From NCBI GenBank assembly GCA_006227015.1, contig SBGI01000085.1, positions 1 to 8,425 on the forward strand: a stretch of DNA of 8,425 nt, in the 5' to 3' direction. Numbering within the stretch: position 1 is the stretch's first letter; each line of letters begins with the position of its first letter. Source of the DNA: Gammaproteobacteria bacterium (GTDB lineage: Bacteria > Pseudomonadota > Gammaproteobacteria > Pseudomonadales > Porticoccaceae). The notes under the pieces were generated by a model. The model ran no database searches and had not been told where the DNA came from. It saw only the letters and a list, made by a program, of their open reading frames with translations. This document shows, one piece after another, positions 1 to 6,880 of the stretch. The translations under genes were made by a program, and so were the position numbers.

Positions 1-893
1 GCTTCGTTGGCGTTACCGAAGTAGGTCAGGTTTTCCCGCACCGGAATATTGGTCTCGGTGATGATGATGGCATCCGGTGAATGGTGCTCGATCAGCGTCC
101 TTAGCAGACGAACAATTTCATGGGTCTGCGGAAGGTTGATGCAGCTGGTGCCCAACTCCTTCCACAGAAAGGCGATGGCATCCAGTCGGAAAATCTTCAC
201 CCCGAAATCGAGGTAAAGCCGGATAATACGGGTGAACTCCAGCAGCACTTCAGTGTTGGCAAAATTCAGGTCGGGCTGGTCGTGGCTGAAGGTGCACCAG
301 ATATGTTCTGTTCCCTCCGGGGTATGGACCTCTCTCAACAGCGGGCTGGTGCGGGGGCGAACCACTTCGGAAAGATCCAGCTCAGGGGACACGCTGATAA
401 AATAGTCCTTGCCCGGTGCTTCCCCTTGCCGCAGTTGTTCAAACCAGCGACTTCTGGCGGAACAGTGGTTGATTACCAGGTCAGACATCAGTTTGAAGCC
501 GTTTGATATCCGCTGAATATCCCTCCACTCGCCAAATAGATCCCCAACCTGGGTATATTCCATCACGGCAAAACCGTCGTCGGAACTGTAGGGAAAAAAC
601 GGCAGGATATGAACAATACTGATGCAGTCACTCAGTTGTTCGGAGAGAAATCGGTGCAGGGTTTGCAACGGTTTTTCACCTTCCCTGATCAGACTGTTGC
701 CGTAGGTGATGACGGCGATATCGCTTTCATCCCAGTAGCTCTTGTGGGGCTCCGGCATCTCAATGTGTTCATCCAGGCCCATGGCAGAAAGTAACTGATG
801 GGCCAGATCGTTATTGTCCAGGTGGTCGTAGACCTGGTCGAGATGGTTAACCACCCGGCCATGCAGCTCGGTGTAACTCCCCGGTGGATTCAT
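1..893 (-). CDS. ggaP: Glucosylglycerate phosphorylase-like GH13_18 enzyme (N-terminal half, cut by window edge)
   Basis: Reading down from the ATG at 893 gives 297 uninterrupted codons before the left edge. Family members are about 550-590 aa, so roughly half is present. The GH13 signatures are visible: region I DLVINH (D138, N142, H143), region II FRLDAIAF with nucleophile D238, and region III ITETN with acid/base E280. The layout is that of the sucrose phosphorylase subfamily, which uses phosphate to release glucose-1-phosphate. After the nucleophile the chain reads WKELGTSCINLPQTHEIV. As I remember the subfamily, the LPQTH part is typical of glucosylglycerate phosphorylases (E. coli YcjM type) rather than true sucrose phosphorylases. 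The two upstream genes, for synthesis of phosphorylated glucosylglycerate and its dephosphorylation, make glucosylglycerate the likely substrate, giving glucose-1-phosphate plus glycerate in the cytosol. An AAGAGGT ribosome site overlaps the TAA stop of the upstream gene, 8 bases away, suggesting coupling. No signal peptide is seen. Sucrose phosphorylase activity cannot be excluded without the C-terminal loops. Confidence 0.85.
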   Translation of the reverse strand, partial: MNPPGSYTELHGRVVNHLDQVYDHLDNNDLAHQLLSAMGLDEHIEMPEPHKSYWDESDIAVITYGNSLIREGEKPLQTLHRFLSEQLSDCISIVHILPFFPYSSDDGFAVMEYTQVGDLFGEWRDIQRISNGFKLMSDLVINHCSARSRWFEQLRQGEAPGKDYFISVSPELDLSEVVRPRTSPLLREVHTPEGTEHIWCTFSHDQPDLNFANTEVLLEFTRIIRLYLDFGVKIFRLDAIAFLWKELGTSCINLPQTHEIVRLLRTLIEHHSPDAIIITETNIPVRENLTYFGNANE

Positions 894-901
894 ACTCGCA
901 T

Positions 902-2128
902 TTACCTCTTGCTGAACTCTTCCATATCCAGGGATACCTCGCGCACGAAATCTTCGGGCAGATCTGGCAGGGCGCTGCAGACACGAGTCCAGCTGGGTAT
1001 GAACGGTGTTTCCATGGGGTTTTCCAGGAAATGCAGTCCTGCTTTCATGATGTTCTCTGCAAACAGTTCTACTGCCAACTCCTCGGCATGAATATCAAGG
1101 CTCAGGCCATTCATAACAGCGTCATTGTGGAAGGTTTCGATCAGATCCAGGGCGATGCGGTAATAGGTGGCCTTGATAGTGCGGAAAGTTTCCACCGAGA
1201 ACACCACGCCGTTGGTTGCCAGCTTGCGATACATGGCCTTGCTGATGTCGATGGACATTTTTGACAGGCCGCTGCTGGCATCTGCGGCAGACAGATCCTG
1301 ATGCTTGTGATCGTAGTGGTCGGCAATGTCCACCTGGCAGATGCGGTTGGTGGAATAGTTGCGTTTCATTTCCGACAGTATTCCCACTTCCAGCCCCCAG
1401 TCACTGGGTATTCGGATATCGTTGATGACATCGGTCCGCAGCGAGAACTCCCCGGCCAGCGGGTAGCGGAAGCTGTCCAGGTACTCGATAAATTCATCGC
1501 CACCAAATACCTTTTTCAGTGCCCGCAACAGGGGGGTGACCAGTAGCCGACAGACCCGGCCATTAATAGTGCCGTTGGCGATTCTTGAGTAATAGCCCTT
1601 GCAGAACTGATAGTTGAAATTGGGGTTGGCAACCGGGTAGATCAGTCGTGCCAGCAGTTCGCGGTTGTAGGTAAGAATATCGCAGTCGTGAAGTGCGACC
1701 GATTTGAACTTGCCAGATGCCATCACGTAACCCAGGCAGAACCAGACATTGCGGCCTTTACCCAGTTCTGATGGCTCCAGGTTTTCCCCCTGGAGTTGGG
1801 CGTCGATGGCCTGCAGCCTGGGGCCGTCGTTCCATAACACTTTATGTGGCTGTGGCAAGCGGGAGAAAAATTCCAGTGCATGCCGGTACTGACTTTCGTC
1901 GGCGCGATCCAGCCCGATCACAATTTCAGACAGGTAGGGCACCTTGGCCAGTTCATCGACGATGTTGGAAAGCGCAGGCCCCTCCAGCTCCGAATAAAGA
2001 CAGGGCAGTACCAGTGCCATGGGCCTGGTTCGAGAAAATTTGAGGAGCTCTGCTTCAATGTCATCAATACTGCGGTGGGAAAGGTTGTGGAGGGTGGTCA
2101 CTACGCCGTTCTGGTAAAAATCGCCCAT
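902..2128 (-). CDS. gpgS: Glucosyl-3-phosphoglycerate synthase (GT81-like, GT-A fold)
   Basis: A 408-aa cytosolic glycosyltransferase expected to move glucose from an NDP-glucose to 3-phosphoglycerate, the first step of glucosylglycerate synthesis. Visible GT-A features are an N-terminal nucleotide-binding segment (ALVLPCLYSELEG at 38-50, then IVIGLDRAD at 69-77), a GKGRN loop at 123-127 matching the conserved lysine loop of GpgS, and a metal-binding HDCD (147-150) followed by ILTYNRELL. An acidic DWGLEVG (243-249) and a histidine-rich VDIADHYDHKHQ (266-277) fit the catalytic and metal-binding C-terminal part of the family. The length is as usual for the proteobacterial branch. ATG 2128 is chosen because AAGG lies about 11 bases upstream, overlapping the end of the phosphatase gene; the gap is 16 bases. 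The neighbours (phosphatase upstream, phosphorylase downstream) support the function. A mannosyl transfer activity is a less likely alternative. Confidence 0.85.
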   Translation of the reverse strand: MGDFYQNGVVTTLHNLSHRSIDDIEAELLKFSRTRPMALVLPCLYSELEGPALSNIVDELAKVPYLSEIVIGLDRADESQYRHALEFFSRLPQPHKVLWNDGPRLQAIDAQLQGENLEPSELGKGRNVWFCLGYVMASGKFKSVALHDCDILTYNRELLARLIYPVANPNFNYQFCKGYYSRIANGTINGRVCRLLVTPLLRALKKVFGGDEFIEYLDSFRYPLAGEFSLRTDVINDIRIPSDWGLEVGILSEMKRNYSTNRICQVDIADHYDHKHQDLSAADASSGLSKMSIDISKAMYRKLATNGVVFSVETFRTIKATYYRIALDLIETFHNDAVMNGLSLDIHAEELAVELFAENIMKAGLHFLENPMETPFIPSWTRVCSALPDLPEDFVREVSLDMEEFSKR

Positions 2129-2144
2129 AATCGTTTATCGCCTT

Positions 2145-2939
2145 TTATATCATTCGGTGTTCTTCAAAAAAGTTACAGATACATTCGTTCCAACCCGCTG
2201 GTCCGAAACGTTCACTGATTTTCAACTGATCTATTTCTGCGGCCGGTGGTGAATGTACCGGGGAGCGGATCATGAAAGGGTGTTCTGCCATGGCCAGCAT
2301 TTGCAGGTCATTGTCGCTGTCGCCAAGGGCAATGATTTCAACGGGTTGCCCCAGCTGTTCCAGAAAGTAATTCCGCAACCACTGTATGGCCTTACCCTTG
2401 TCGGTGCGACCCGAAACATGCACAAAGCGACCGCCACGAATAACCTGCAGTTCATACTGTCCTAGCGCTTCGGTAAACTGTTGCAGGGCGGTTTCTGTAT
2501 CTTCCCACAACAGGGGTTCTGTAAAGTCCCGTTGCTGCGCCCGGACACACGCCTGCTCGGACAACCCGGTACAGGCCTGAAGTTGTTCAATATCCATATC
2601 ACTGAAACCGGTAAAGGCCAGATTCATTTCTTGCCGGAGCTTGGCTAGCAGAGGCAGAAAGTCCTGCCGCGGTTTACCCATGGGGACAAGCTGGTAATCG
2701 GGACCTTCCGGCAAATAGATGCCTCCACCATTTTCCGCAATAAAAGGCTGGTGATTGTGCAGGGTTTTCCTGATGGCAATGATCTCAGCGGCGGTTTTGC
2801 TGCTGTTGAGAATTAGGGGGATTTTGTGGTCTGCCAGCAGGGCAAGGGCGGGTTGTGCCGCATCAAACTGGTAGCTGTGGTGATCCAGTAAGGTGCCATC
2901 CAGATCGGAAATGACGATCAACTGCTTATCGCTGTTCAT
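2145..2939 (-). CDS. gpgP: HAD-IIB phosphatase, glucosyl-/mannosyl-3-phosphoglycerate phosphatase
   Basis: A 264-aa HAD phosphatase expected to remove the phosphate from glucosyl-3-phosphoglycerate, yielding glucosylglycerate. All HAD motifs are present: motif I SDLDGTLLDH with nucleophile D12 and acid D14, motif II LILNSSKT (S46/S47), the motif III lysine region SGRTDKGKA (K181/K183) and motif IV GDSDNDLQML (D207, D211). FIAENGGGIY (66-75) and the cap segment RDFTEPLLW (137-145) are hallmarks of the mannosyl-3-phosphoglycerate phosphatase (YedP-like) class; those enzymes commonly accept the glucosyl compound. I chose ATG 2939 over an in-frame TTG at 2975 because motif I then begins near residue 12, as usual. 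Its ribosome site is weak (GGA about 4 bases upstream). It is the first gene of the three-gene solute cluster. It lies 96 bases after the kinase gene on the same strand, so read-through from that operon is possible. Confidence 0.85.
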   Translation of the reverse strand: MNSDKQLIVISDLDGTLLDHHSYQFDAAQPALALLADHKIPLILNSSKTAAEIIAIRKTLHNHQPFIAENGGGIYLPEGPDYQLVPMGKPRQDFLPLLAKLRQEMNLAFTGFSDMDIEQLQACTGLSEQACVRAQQRDFTEPLLWEDTETALQQFTEALGQYELQVIRGGRFVHVSGRTDKGKAIQWLRNYFLEQLGQPVEIIALGDSDNDLQMLAMAEHPFMIRSPVHSPPAAEIDQLKISERFGPAGWNECICNFFEEHRMI

Positions 2940-3035
2940 GGTTCCATTGTTATATAGCCAGGCGCTCAGGTCCAATCGGAAACAGGCTGAGTTGACTTGA
3001 AGACAGGTAACCCGGCTGCACCAGGGCTATTTTTC

Positions 3036-4394
3036 CTAACCGGACTGTAATGGCAGGCGGATGTCTACTTGTAATCCGCCGGTTTTACGATTGGAGAGTG
3101 TCAGCATCCCCCCCATGCTGGTAATAATGTTCTGTGTAATTGATAGTCCCAGGCCGACACCCCCTGTCCCCGGGTTGCGGGATTGTTCCAGGCGATAGAA
3201 TGGCTGCACCACGGCCTGGATTTGATCCTCGGGAATACCCGGGCCCGAATCGGTGATGGAAACCACGAAATACTCGTCCTCGCACTTCAATTCCAGATGC
3301 GCTGACCCCGTGTACTTAATGGCATTGTCGATGACATTTTGCAGTCCCCTGCGCAACACACTGGCCCGGCACAGCATGGAGACCGGTCCGCAGCAACTTT
3401 CGTCGCTGATTTGAAAGCCCTCGTCGCGGAGATCGTCACAGAGGCTTTCTATCAGGGCTGTAATATTGATCATCCTGACGGGCTCATTGGATTCATAACC
3501 ACGGACGTAGGCCAGCACAGATTCAATCATCTGTTTCATGTCGCTGACTACTCGCATCAACCCATTGCGCTCCTGGTCGTTACTGAGCATTTCTGCGCGC
3601 AGTTGCAGGCGAGTCGCCGCTGAACGAAGGTCGTGTGAAATGGCGGCCAGCATCTCAGTTTGGCCGTGCACCAACCGTGACAGACGATTTTGCATACGAT
3701 TGAAAGCGTGGGCGGCACGGGCCACTTCCGGGGGGCCTTTTTCATCCATCGGTGGGCTGTCAAGGTTGACGCCAATGGTATCGGCGGCCTTGGCCAGGCG
3801 TTCCAGAGGTGCAGTGGCCTTGTTGATGAGGAACCAGGCCAGCAATAAGGTCAGCAGTGCGACCAGCAGAAAATAGGGCAGCATCCTGTCGGTCAGCAGG
3901 GAACCTCCCTCGGGCAGAACGGCATGAAAAATGATTTCTTCACTGTCCGGGAAGTTCACAAAGATCAGTACGTCAAAGCCTCGGGTGTGGAGCTCTTTCA
4001 GGGCAAATTGTGGCAGCGCAAGGCTGCGCACGCAGAGTTGTGCATCGAGTCCGGGAATGTCCCGAAAGGACAGGTTGATACGCTCGGACATAAGTTGTGA
4101 AAACTCGTTTTCCTGGCAGGCGGCCTGATCGATAGAGACCACACTGGGAAACGTTGCCAGAAACTGTGTTTCAGCAGCGGCCAGAATCTCTTCCCGATCT
4201 GGTTGGGGAAAACTGTTGGCCAGATTGACAATACCGACGATACGATCAGCCATATCTGTAGCCTCGGTTAGCAAAATGTTGCGTTCCCGGTTCTGCTCAT
4301 ACAACCAGAGGGTGGCAGCTTGAAAAAGCATAAAGACAGCACACAGAATTAGCATGGCCCGGGCTTTGAGTGAAAGCGAGAGAAAATGGATCAC
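3036..4394 (-). CDS. Two-component sensor histidine kinase, EnvZ-like, with unusual H-box
   Basis: A 452-aa inner-membrane kinase partner of the adjacent OmpR-type regulator. Transmembrane helix 1 lies at about 13-31 and helix 2 at about 171-190. Between them is a periplasmic sensor of about 140 residues with two cysteines (C93, C121) that could pair. HAMP follows (about 190-243, with the A-P-L-E-R-L start). The dimerisation domain has the phosphoacceptor H254 in ISHDLRSAATRLQLR. The ATPase domain shows the N box QNVIDNAIKYTG (N353, N357), G1 TDSGPGIPED (D382, G384, G386) and G2 GTGGVGLGLSI (409-419). The oddity is that the usual HDLR-T/S-P-L has A259-A260 in place of P-L. The start is GTG at 4394, overlapping the regulator stop by 4 bases (GTGA), a sign of translational coupling. 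The stimulus is unknown; osmolarity, pH or envelope stress are guesses from the neighbours. Confidence 0.9.
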   Translation of the reverse strand: MIHFLSLSLKARAMLILCAVFMLFQAATLWLYEQNRERNILLTEATDMADRIVGIVNLANSFPQPDREEILAAAETQFLATFPSVVSIDQAACQENEFSQLMSERINLSFRDIPGLDAQLCVRSLALPQFALKELHTRGFDVLIFVNFPDSEEIIFHAVLPEGGSLLTDRMLPYFLLVALLTLLLAWFLINKATAPLERLAKAADTIGVNLDSPPMDEKGPPEVARAAHAFNRMQNRLSRLVHGQTEMLAAISHDLRSAATRLQLRAEMLSNDQERNGLMRVVSDMKQMIESVLAYVRGYESNEPVRMINITALIESLCDDLRDEGFQISDESCCGPVSMLCRASVLRRGLQNVIDNAIKYTGSAHLELKCEDEYFVVSITDSGPGIPEDQIQAVVQPFYRLEQSRNPGTGGVGLGLSITQNIITSMGGMLTLSNRKTGGLQVDIRLPLQSG

Positions 4395-5116
4395 GACTTC
4401 TCAACAGTGCAGGTAAAGATATAGCCAGTGCCCCAGGCCGTTTTGATGATTTCCGGGTTTTTTCCATTATCTCCAAGTTTGCGCCGCAGGCGGCTGACAT
4501 GGATGTCGATGCTGCGGTCAAAAGGTGCGCTATTGCGCCCTTTTGTCAGATCCAGTAGTCGATCACGGGATAGCGGCACGCCAGGATTCTGAACAAATGC
4601 GAGCAGTAGGGCTGTTTCACTGGTCGATAGTGGCGTTGCGATAGATTGTTCGTCGTAGATTTCCATACGTGCCGGTACAAAGCGCCAGCTGGCAAAATGG
4701 AGGGTGTTGGCAGCCTGGGCAGGCTGACTGCGTGTGCGGCGCAGTACAGCCTTGATTCTTGCGATCAATTCACGCCCCCCGAATGGCTTGACGATATAGT
4801 CGTCCGCGCCAAGCTCAAGTCCCACCACCCGATCAATTTCTCCATCCTTGGCGGTCAGCATGATGATGGGCGGCATGCCCGGATCCATACGAAGCTGTCG
4901 GCACAATTCGAAGCCATCGCGCTTGGGTAACATCACGTCCAGCAATATCAGGTCAGGCTTGTGTTCAGCCAGGAGGGCCATCATGTCATCCCCGTCGGCT
5001 GCGACGGTTGCTCCGTATCCTTCGGACATCAATAACTTGGAAACCAGTTGCCGTATATCCTCGTTATCGTCGACGATCAGGATGTTGGGTGAGGCCGAGA
5101 GACTGTTTGTGTTCAT
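4391..5116 (-). CDS. OmpR-family response regulator
   Basis: A 241-aa DNA-binding response regulator. The receiver domain (about 11-125) has the acidic pair D16/D17, phosphoacceptor D60 in LILLDVMLPKRDGF, switch residue T88 in IIMLTAKDG and K110 in DYIVKPFGGREL. A C-terminal winged helix (about 140-236) shows LSTSETALLLAFVQNPG, then DRSIDIHVSRLRRKLGD as recognition helix and KTAWGTGYIF as the wing hairpin, all typical of the OmpR/PhoB subfamily. ATG 5116 is the only reasonable start, although no strong ribosome site precedes it. It is the first gene of a regulator-kinase operon. The operon faces a divergent promoter region with phased repeats that the regulator may bind. Its targets are not known; the flanking solute and antiporter genes are candidates by position only. 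Confidence 0.92.
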   Translation of the reverse strand: MNTNSLSASPNILIVDDNEDIRQLVSKLLMSEGYGATVAADGDDMMALLAEHKPDLILLDVMLPKRDGFELCRQLRMDPGMPPIIMLTAKDGEIDRVVGLELGADDYIVKPFGGRELIARIKAVLRRTRSQPAQAANTLHFASWRFVPARMEIYDEQSIATPLSTSETALLLAFVQNPGVPLSRDRLLDLTKGRNSAPFDRSIDIHVSRLRRKLGDNGKNPEIIKTAWGTGYIFTCTVEKS

Positions 5117-5219
5117 CGCTTGAGCTGACTGTATCCGTTGTAGTTATTGTCCATCACGGCAGGGGCTTTTGATACCTTACACCAGAAAACCAGGCCGTAC
5201 ACAACAGGGATGTGGTGAA

Positions 5220-5248
5220 ACATTTTTTTACATTTTTGTCATACTTTT
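5220..5248. promoter_or_regulatory. Three phased A/T-rich repeats, candidate OmpR-family operator
   Basis: ACATTTTT occurs at 5220 and again at 5230, and the related ATACTTTT starts at 5241, giving spacing of 10 and 11 bases, one helical turn. OmpR/PhoB-family regulators bind tandem direct half-sites with this spacing, and the middle part TTTACATTTTTG recalls enteric OmpR half-sites. The repeats lie directly between the regulator gene and the gene at 5300. That the neighbouring regulator binds here is inference; poly-T runs can create such repeats by chance. Confidence 0.4.
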
Positions 5249-5261
5249 CTGTAGCTAGGAT
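5236..5261 (+). promoter_or_regulatory. Weak candidate promoter for the 5300 gene
   Basis: TTGTCA at 5236-5241 matches the sigma-70 -35 hexamer in five of six bases and overlaps the phased repeats. The best downstream -10 is TAGGAT at 5256-5261 (four of six), but the spacer is only 14 bases. Short or imperfect spacing is common at activator-dependent promoters, so this is offered as a possibility only. A TATAAC at 5281-5286 is an alternative -10 without a good -35. Confidence 0.2.
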
Positions 5262-5299
5262 GAGAAAGTAACTTTAAAACTATAACAAGTGGTGATCCT

Positions 5300-5743
5300 G
5301 TGCTGACTGTACTGAAAACCATAACTGCGCGTGGTTTTGTCGCTCTTATTCTGACAGGCATGTTGATATCCAAGGGGCATGCAGCGCAAGCCGTGTCGGC
5401 CGAGATGCTGCTGTCGTCCTGCAAAAATGCCGCTCATCAAACGGCTGCAGAAGCCAAACAGATCTGCCATGGCTACATCCGAGGGTATCTGGATGCTATT
5501 GCCGATCTGACACTGGCACAGCAGGCAGATGAATCCTTCCAGCAGCGGGCGCTTAAGACCCGTGCCAGAGGGCAAATGATGCAGGATGGAGTGATGTTTT
5601 CCAGTCCATACTGTTTGCCCGCAGACCTTTCGGTCAGGGATGTTGTAAAAAAACTTGAACAAGAAAAAGCTTCATTTGGGGCCAATGCCTCGGCGGCTGA
5701 GTTGTTGTCGGGTGCGTTAAAGAAACACTATGCCTGCCCCTGA
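5300..5743 (+). CDS. Small secreted four-cysteine protein, Rap1a/Tai-like
   Basis: A 147-aa protein with a signal peptide (about 1-28: positively charged start, hydrophobic FVALILTGMLI, HAA before the likely cut). The mature part has four cysteines (C41, C56, C105, C146), suggesting two disulfides in the periplasm. The pattern LLSSC...ICHGYIRGYLDA (37-66), with a later PYCLP and a C-terminal cysteine, resembles the Rap1a/Tai family. That family was named for type VI secretion immunity proteins but is widespread as uncharacterised periplasmic proteins. No toxin gene is next to it, so immunity is not supported here. The start is GTG at 5300. GGTGATC at 5291-5297 matches the 16S anti-Shine-Dalgarno tail, but with tight spacing. 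It is divergent from the two-component operon, 67 bases before mnhE on the same strand, and could be a target of that regulator. Confidence 0.7.
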   Translation: MLTVLKTITARGFVALILTGMLISKGHAAQAVSAEMLLSSCKNAAHQTAAEAKQICHGYIRGYLDAIADLTLAQQADESFQQRALKTRARGQMMQDGVMFSSPYCLPADLSVRDVVKKLEQEKASFGANASAAELLSGALKKHYACP

Positions 5744-5810
5744 GGATGGTATTTGAAATGGGGGCGGGTGTGTTGCTTATGCCATCAGTATTGAATTTGG
5801 GGTGGCTGTC

Positions 5811-6281
5811 ATGAAACACAGTTTCAGTCTGTTTTTTCTTCTGGCGCTGCTCTGGCTGGGAAATTCCGGTCATTACACACCCCTACTTCTGGGGATAGGT
5901 GTGTTTTCCTGTCTTTTTGTTATGTGGGTCGCCCAACGTATGAATTTGGTCGACCATGAGTCACAACCCTTGAATCTGGGATGGGGGATCTTCGGCTATC
6001 TTGGTTGGTTGACTGCCAAGGTGGTCAGCAGCAACGTGGCCGTGGTGGGCCATATCTGGCGGGGCAACGGATCTATCAGCCCCAGTGTCGCCCGTCTGCC
6101 ATTAAGTCAATCCACGGATATGGGAAGAGTGATTTACGCCAATTCCATTACATTAACGCCGGGCACTGTGGCTATGGATATGGATGATGGCAGTGTGGTG
6201 GTACACGCCCTGACTGAGGCGGGGATTCAGGAGCTGGAAGAGGGAGAGATGAACCGTCGGGTAGCGGGGCTGGAGGAGTAG
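5811..6281 (+). CDS. mnhE: Na+/H+ antiporter subunit E (MnhE/MrpE)
   Basis: A 156-aa membrane subunit, first gene of the antiporter operon. Two hydrophobic segments fill residues 5-40, followed by the YLGWLTAKVVSSNVAV region (63-78) and the family signature NSITLTPGT (111-119). A soluble C-terminal part carries DMDDGSVVVHAL (123-134). MrpE is needed for stable assembly of the cation/proton antiporter and is not itself the pore. ATG 5811 is preferred to an in-frame GTG at 5802 because GGGGTGG (5799-5805) then sits 5 bases upstream. The 67 bases before it show no convincing promoter or terminator, so transcription from the 5300 gene may continue into the operon. It abuts mnhF with no gap. Confidence 0.93.
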   Translation: MKHSFSLFFLLALLWLGNSGHYTPLLLGIGVFSCLFVMWVAQRMNLVDHESQPLNLGWGIFGYLGWLTAKVVSSNVAVVGHIWRGNGSISPSVARLPLSQSTDMGRVIYANSITLTPGTVAMDMDDGSVVVHALTEAGIQELEEGEMNRRVAGLEE

Positions 6282-6554
6282 ATGCTAGCCGCAGCTGCAG
6301 TGGCCCTGTTGGTGGTCATGGTGATGGCGCTAGTGCGTGCCATGCTGGGCCCCACCATTTATGACCGGATACTGGCAGTCAATGTCTTTGGTACTAAAAC
6401 AGTGTTACTGATTGCCGTGGTGGGCTTCCTGTTTGGCAGGCCGGATTTCCTGGATATTGCCCTGGTTTATGCCCTGATCAATTTCATTAGTGTGATCGGT
6501 GTTCTCCGCTATTTCGAATACAGCGGTAGCAGCCAGAAAGGTGCCAAGCCATGA
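6282..6554 (+). CDS. mnhF: Na+/H+ antiporter subunit F (MnhF/MrpF)
   Basis: A 90-aa protein with three predicted membrane helices (about 2-21, 33-51, 57-76), the normal size for MrpF. The family signatures are GPTIYDRILAVNVFGTK (23-39, with D28 and R29) and RPDFLDIALVYALINFI (53-69). It is a small structural subunit of the Mrp complex. The ATG directly follows the mnhE stop, with GGAGGAG (6272-6278) as a strong ribosome site inside the end of mnhE. Its stop overlaps the mnhG start by 4 bases (ATGA), so translation is coupled. Confidence 0.95.
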   Translation: MLAAAAVALLVVMVMALVRAMLGPTIYDRILAVNVFGTKTVLLIAVVGFLFGRPDFLDIALVYALINFISVIGVLRYFEYSGSSQKGAKP

Positions 6555-6871
6555 TGGCGGTATTGGCTGAGTGGCTGAGTGTACCCCTACTGGCCGTGGG
6601 TATTTTCCTGGTTGTGTCGGGCGGTGTGGGCCTACTGCGTTTTCCCGATATTTTTTGCCGTATGCATGCTGCGGGCGTCACTGAAACCCTAGCCTCTGGA
6701 CTGATTCTGCTGGGGCTGATGTTGCTGGCCGGTTGGGGCATTGCATCCTTCAAATTGTTGCTGATTCTGCTGTTTCTTCTGATTACCAGTCCCACGGCAA
6801 GTCACGCGCTGGCCAAGGCGGCCCTCCACGGGGGCATGAAAGTGGACCCCGACAAAAAAGAAACATTCTGA
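6551..6871 (+). CDS. mnhG: Na+/H+ antiporter subunit G (MnhG/MrpG)
   Basis: A 106-aa protein with three membrane helices (about 10-29, 47-66, 67-83). The MrpG signatures are GLLRFPDIFCRMHAAGVTET (27-46) and LLITSPTASHALAKAA (76-91). The C-terminus is short and charged. It starts by ATGA overlap with mnhF; a second ATG immediately follows at 6554, so the exact start is uncertain by one codon. Its stop at 6869-6871 is in the same frame as the next gene, with 24 bases between stop and the inferred start of that gene. Confidence 0.95.
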   Translation: MMAVLAEWLSVPLLAVGIFLVVSGGVGLLRFPDIFCRMHAAGVTETLASGLILLGLMLLAGWGIASFKLLLILLFLLITSPTASHALAKAALHGGMKVDPDKKETF

Positions 6872-6880
6872 TACAAGAAT

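Larger units (their letters stand above)
5117..5299. other. Divergent intergenic region between the two-component system and the secreted-protein gene
   Basis: This 183-base region must hold the promoter of the leftward regulator-kinase operon and probably one for the rightward gene at 5300. The half next to 5300 is strikingly A/T-rich (about 5215-5290). It contains phased repeats and a TTGTCA hexamer. No clear sigma-70 promoter was found for the leftward operon, no tRNA or hairpin terminator is evident, and no small ORF is supported. Confidence 0.7.

Noticed and set aside
1..893. Annotation as true sucrose phosphorylase
   Set aside because: The synthase and phosphatase neighbours and the LPQTH segment after the nucleophile favour glucosylglycerate. 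No sucrose transporter or fructokinase is nearby.
120..1546. Several plus-strand open frames of 60-126 codons across the left block
   Set aside because: They lie antisense to the phosphorylase and transferase genes, which have full family motifs. The plus-strand proteins show no recognisable domain, ribosome site or membrane pattern.
2940..2960. TATATAAC (minus strand) as a -10 element just before the phosphatase gene
   Set aside because: It would place the transcript start within a few bases of the ATG, and no acceptable -35 lies at 16-18 bases. The true promoter is probably elsewhere or upstream.
3010..3035. Hairpin CCCGG-loop-CCAGGG followed by CTATTTTT on the plus strand
   Set aside because: The stem has a bulge and is short. 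The T-run is on the plus strand while both flanking genes are on the minus strand, so it would terminate nothing known.
5236..5256. PhoB box: TGTCATA at 5237 and TGTAGC at 5250
   Set aside because: The two half-sites are 13 bases apart rather than the 11 of a Pho box, and the second half-site is poor. The kinase also lacks the PAS region of PhoR.
5255..5662. Minus-strand 135-codon open frame over the secreted-protein gene
   Set aside because: The plus-strand frame has a signal peptide, paired cysteines and a ribosome-site match; the minus-strand frame has none of these.
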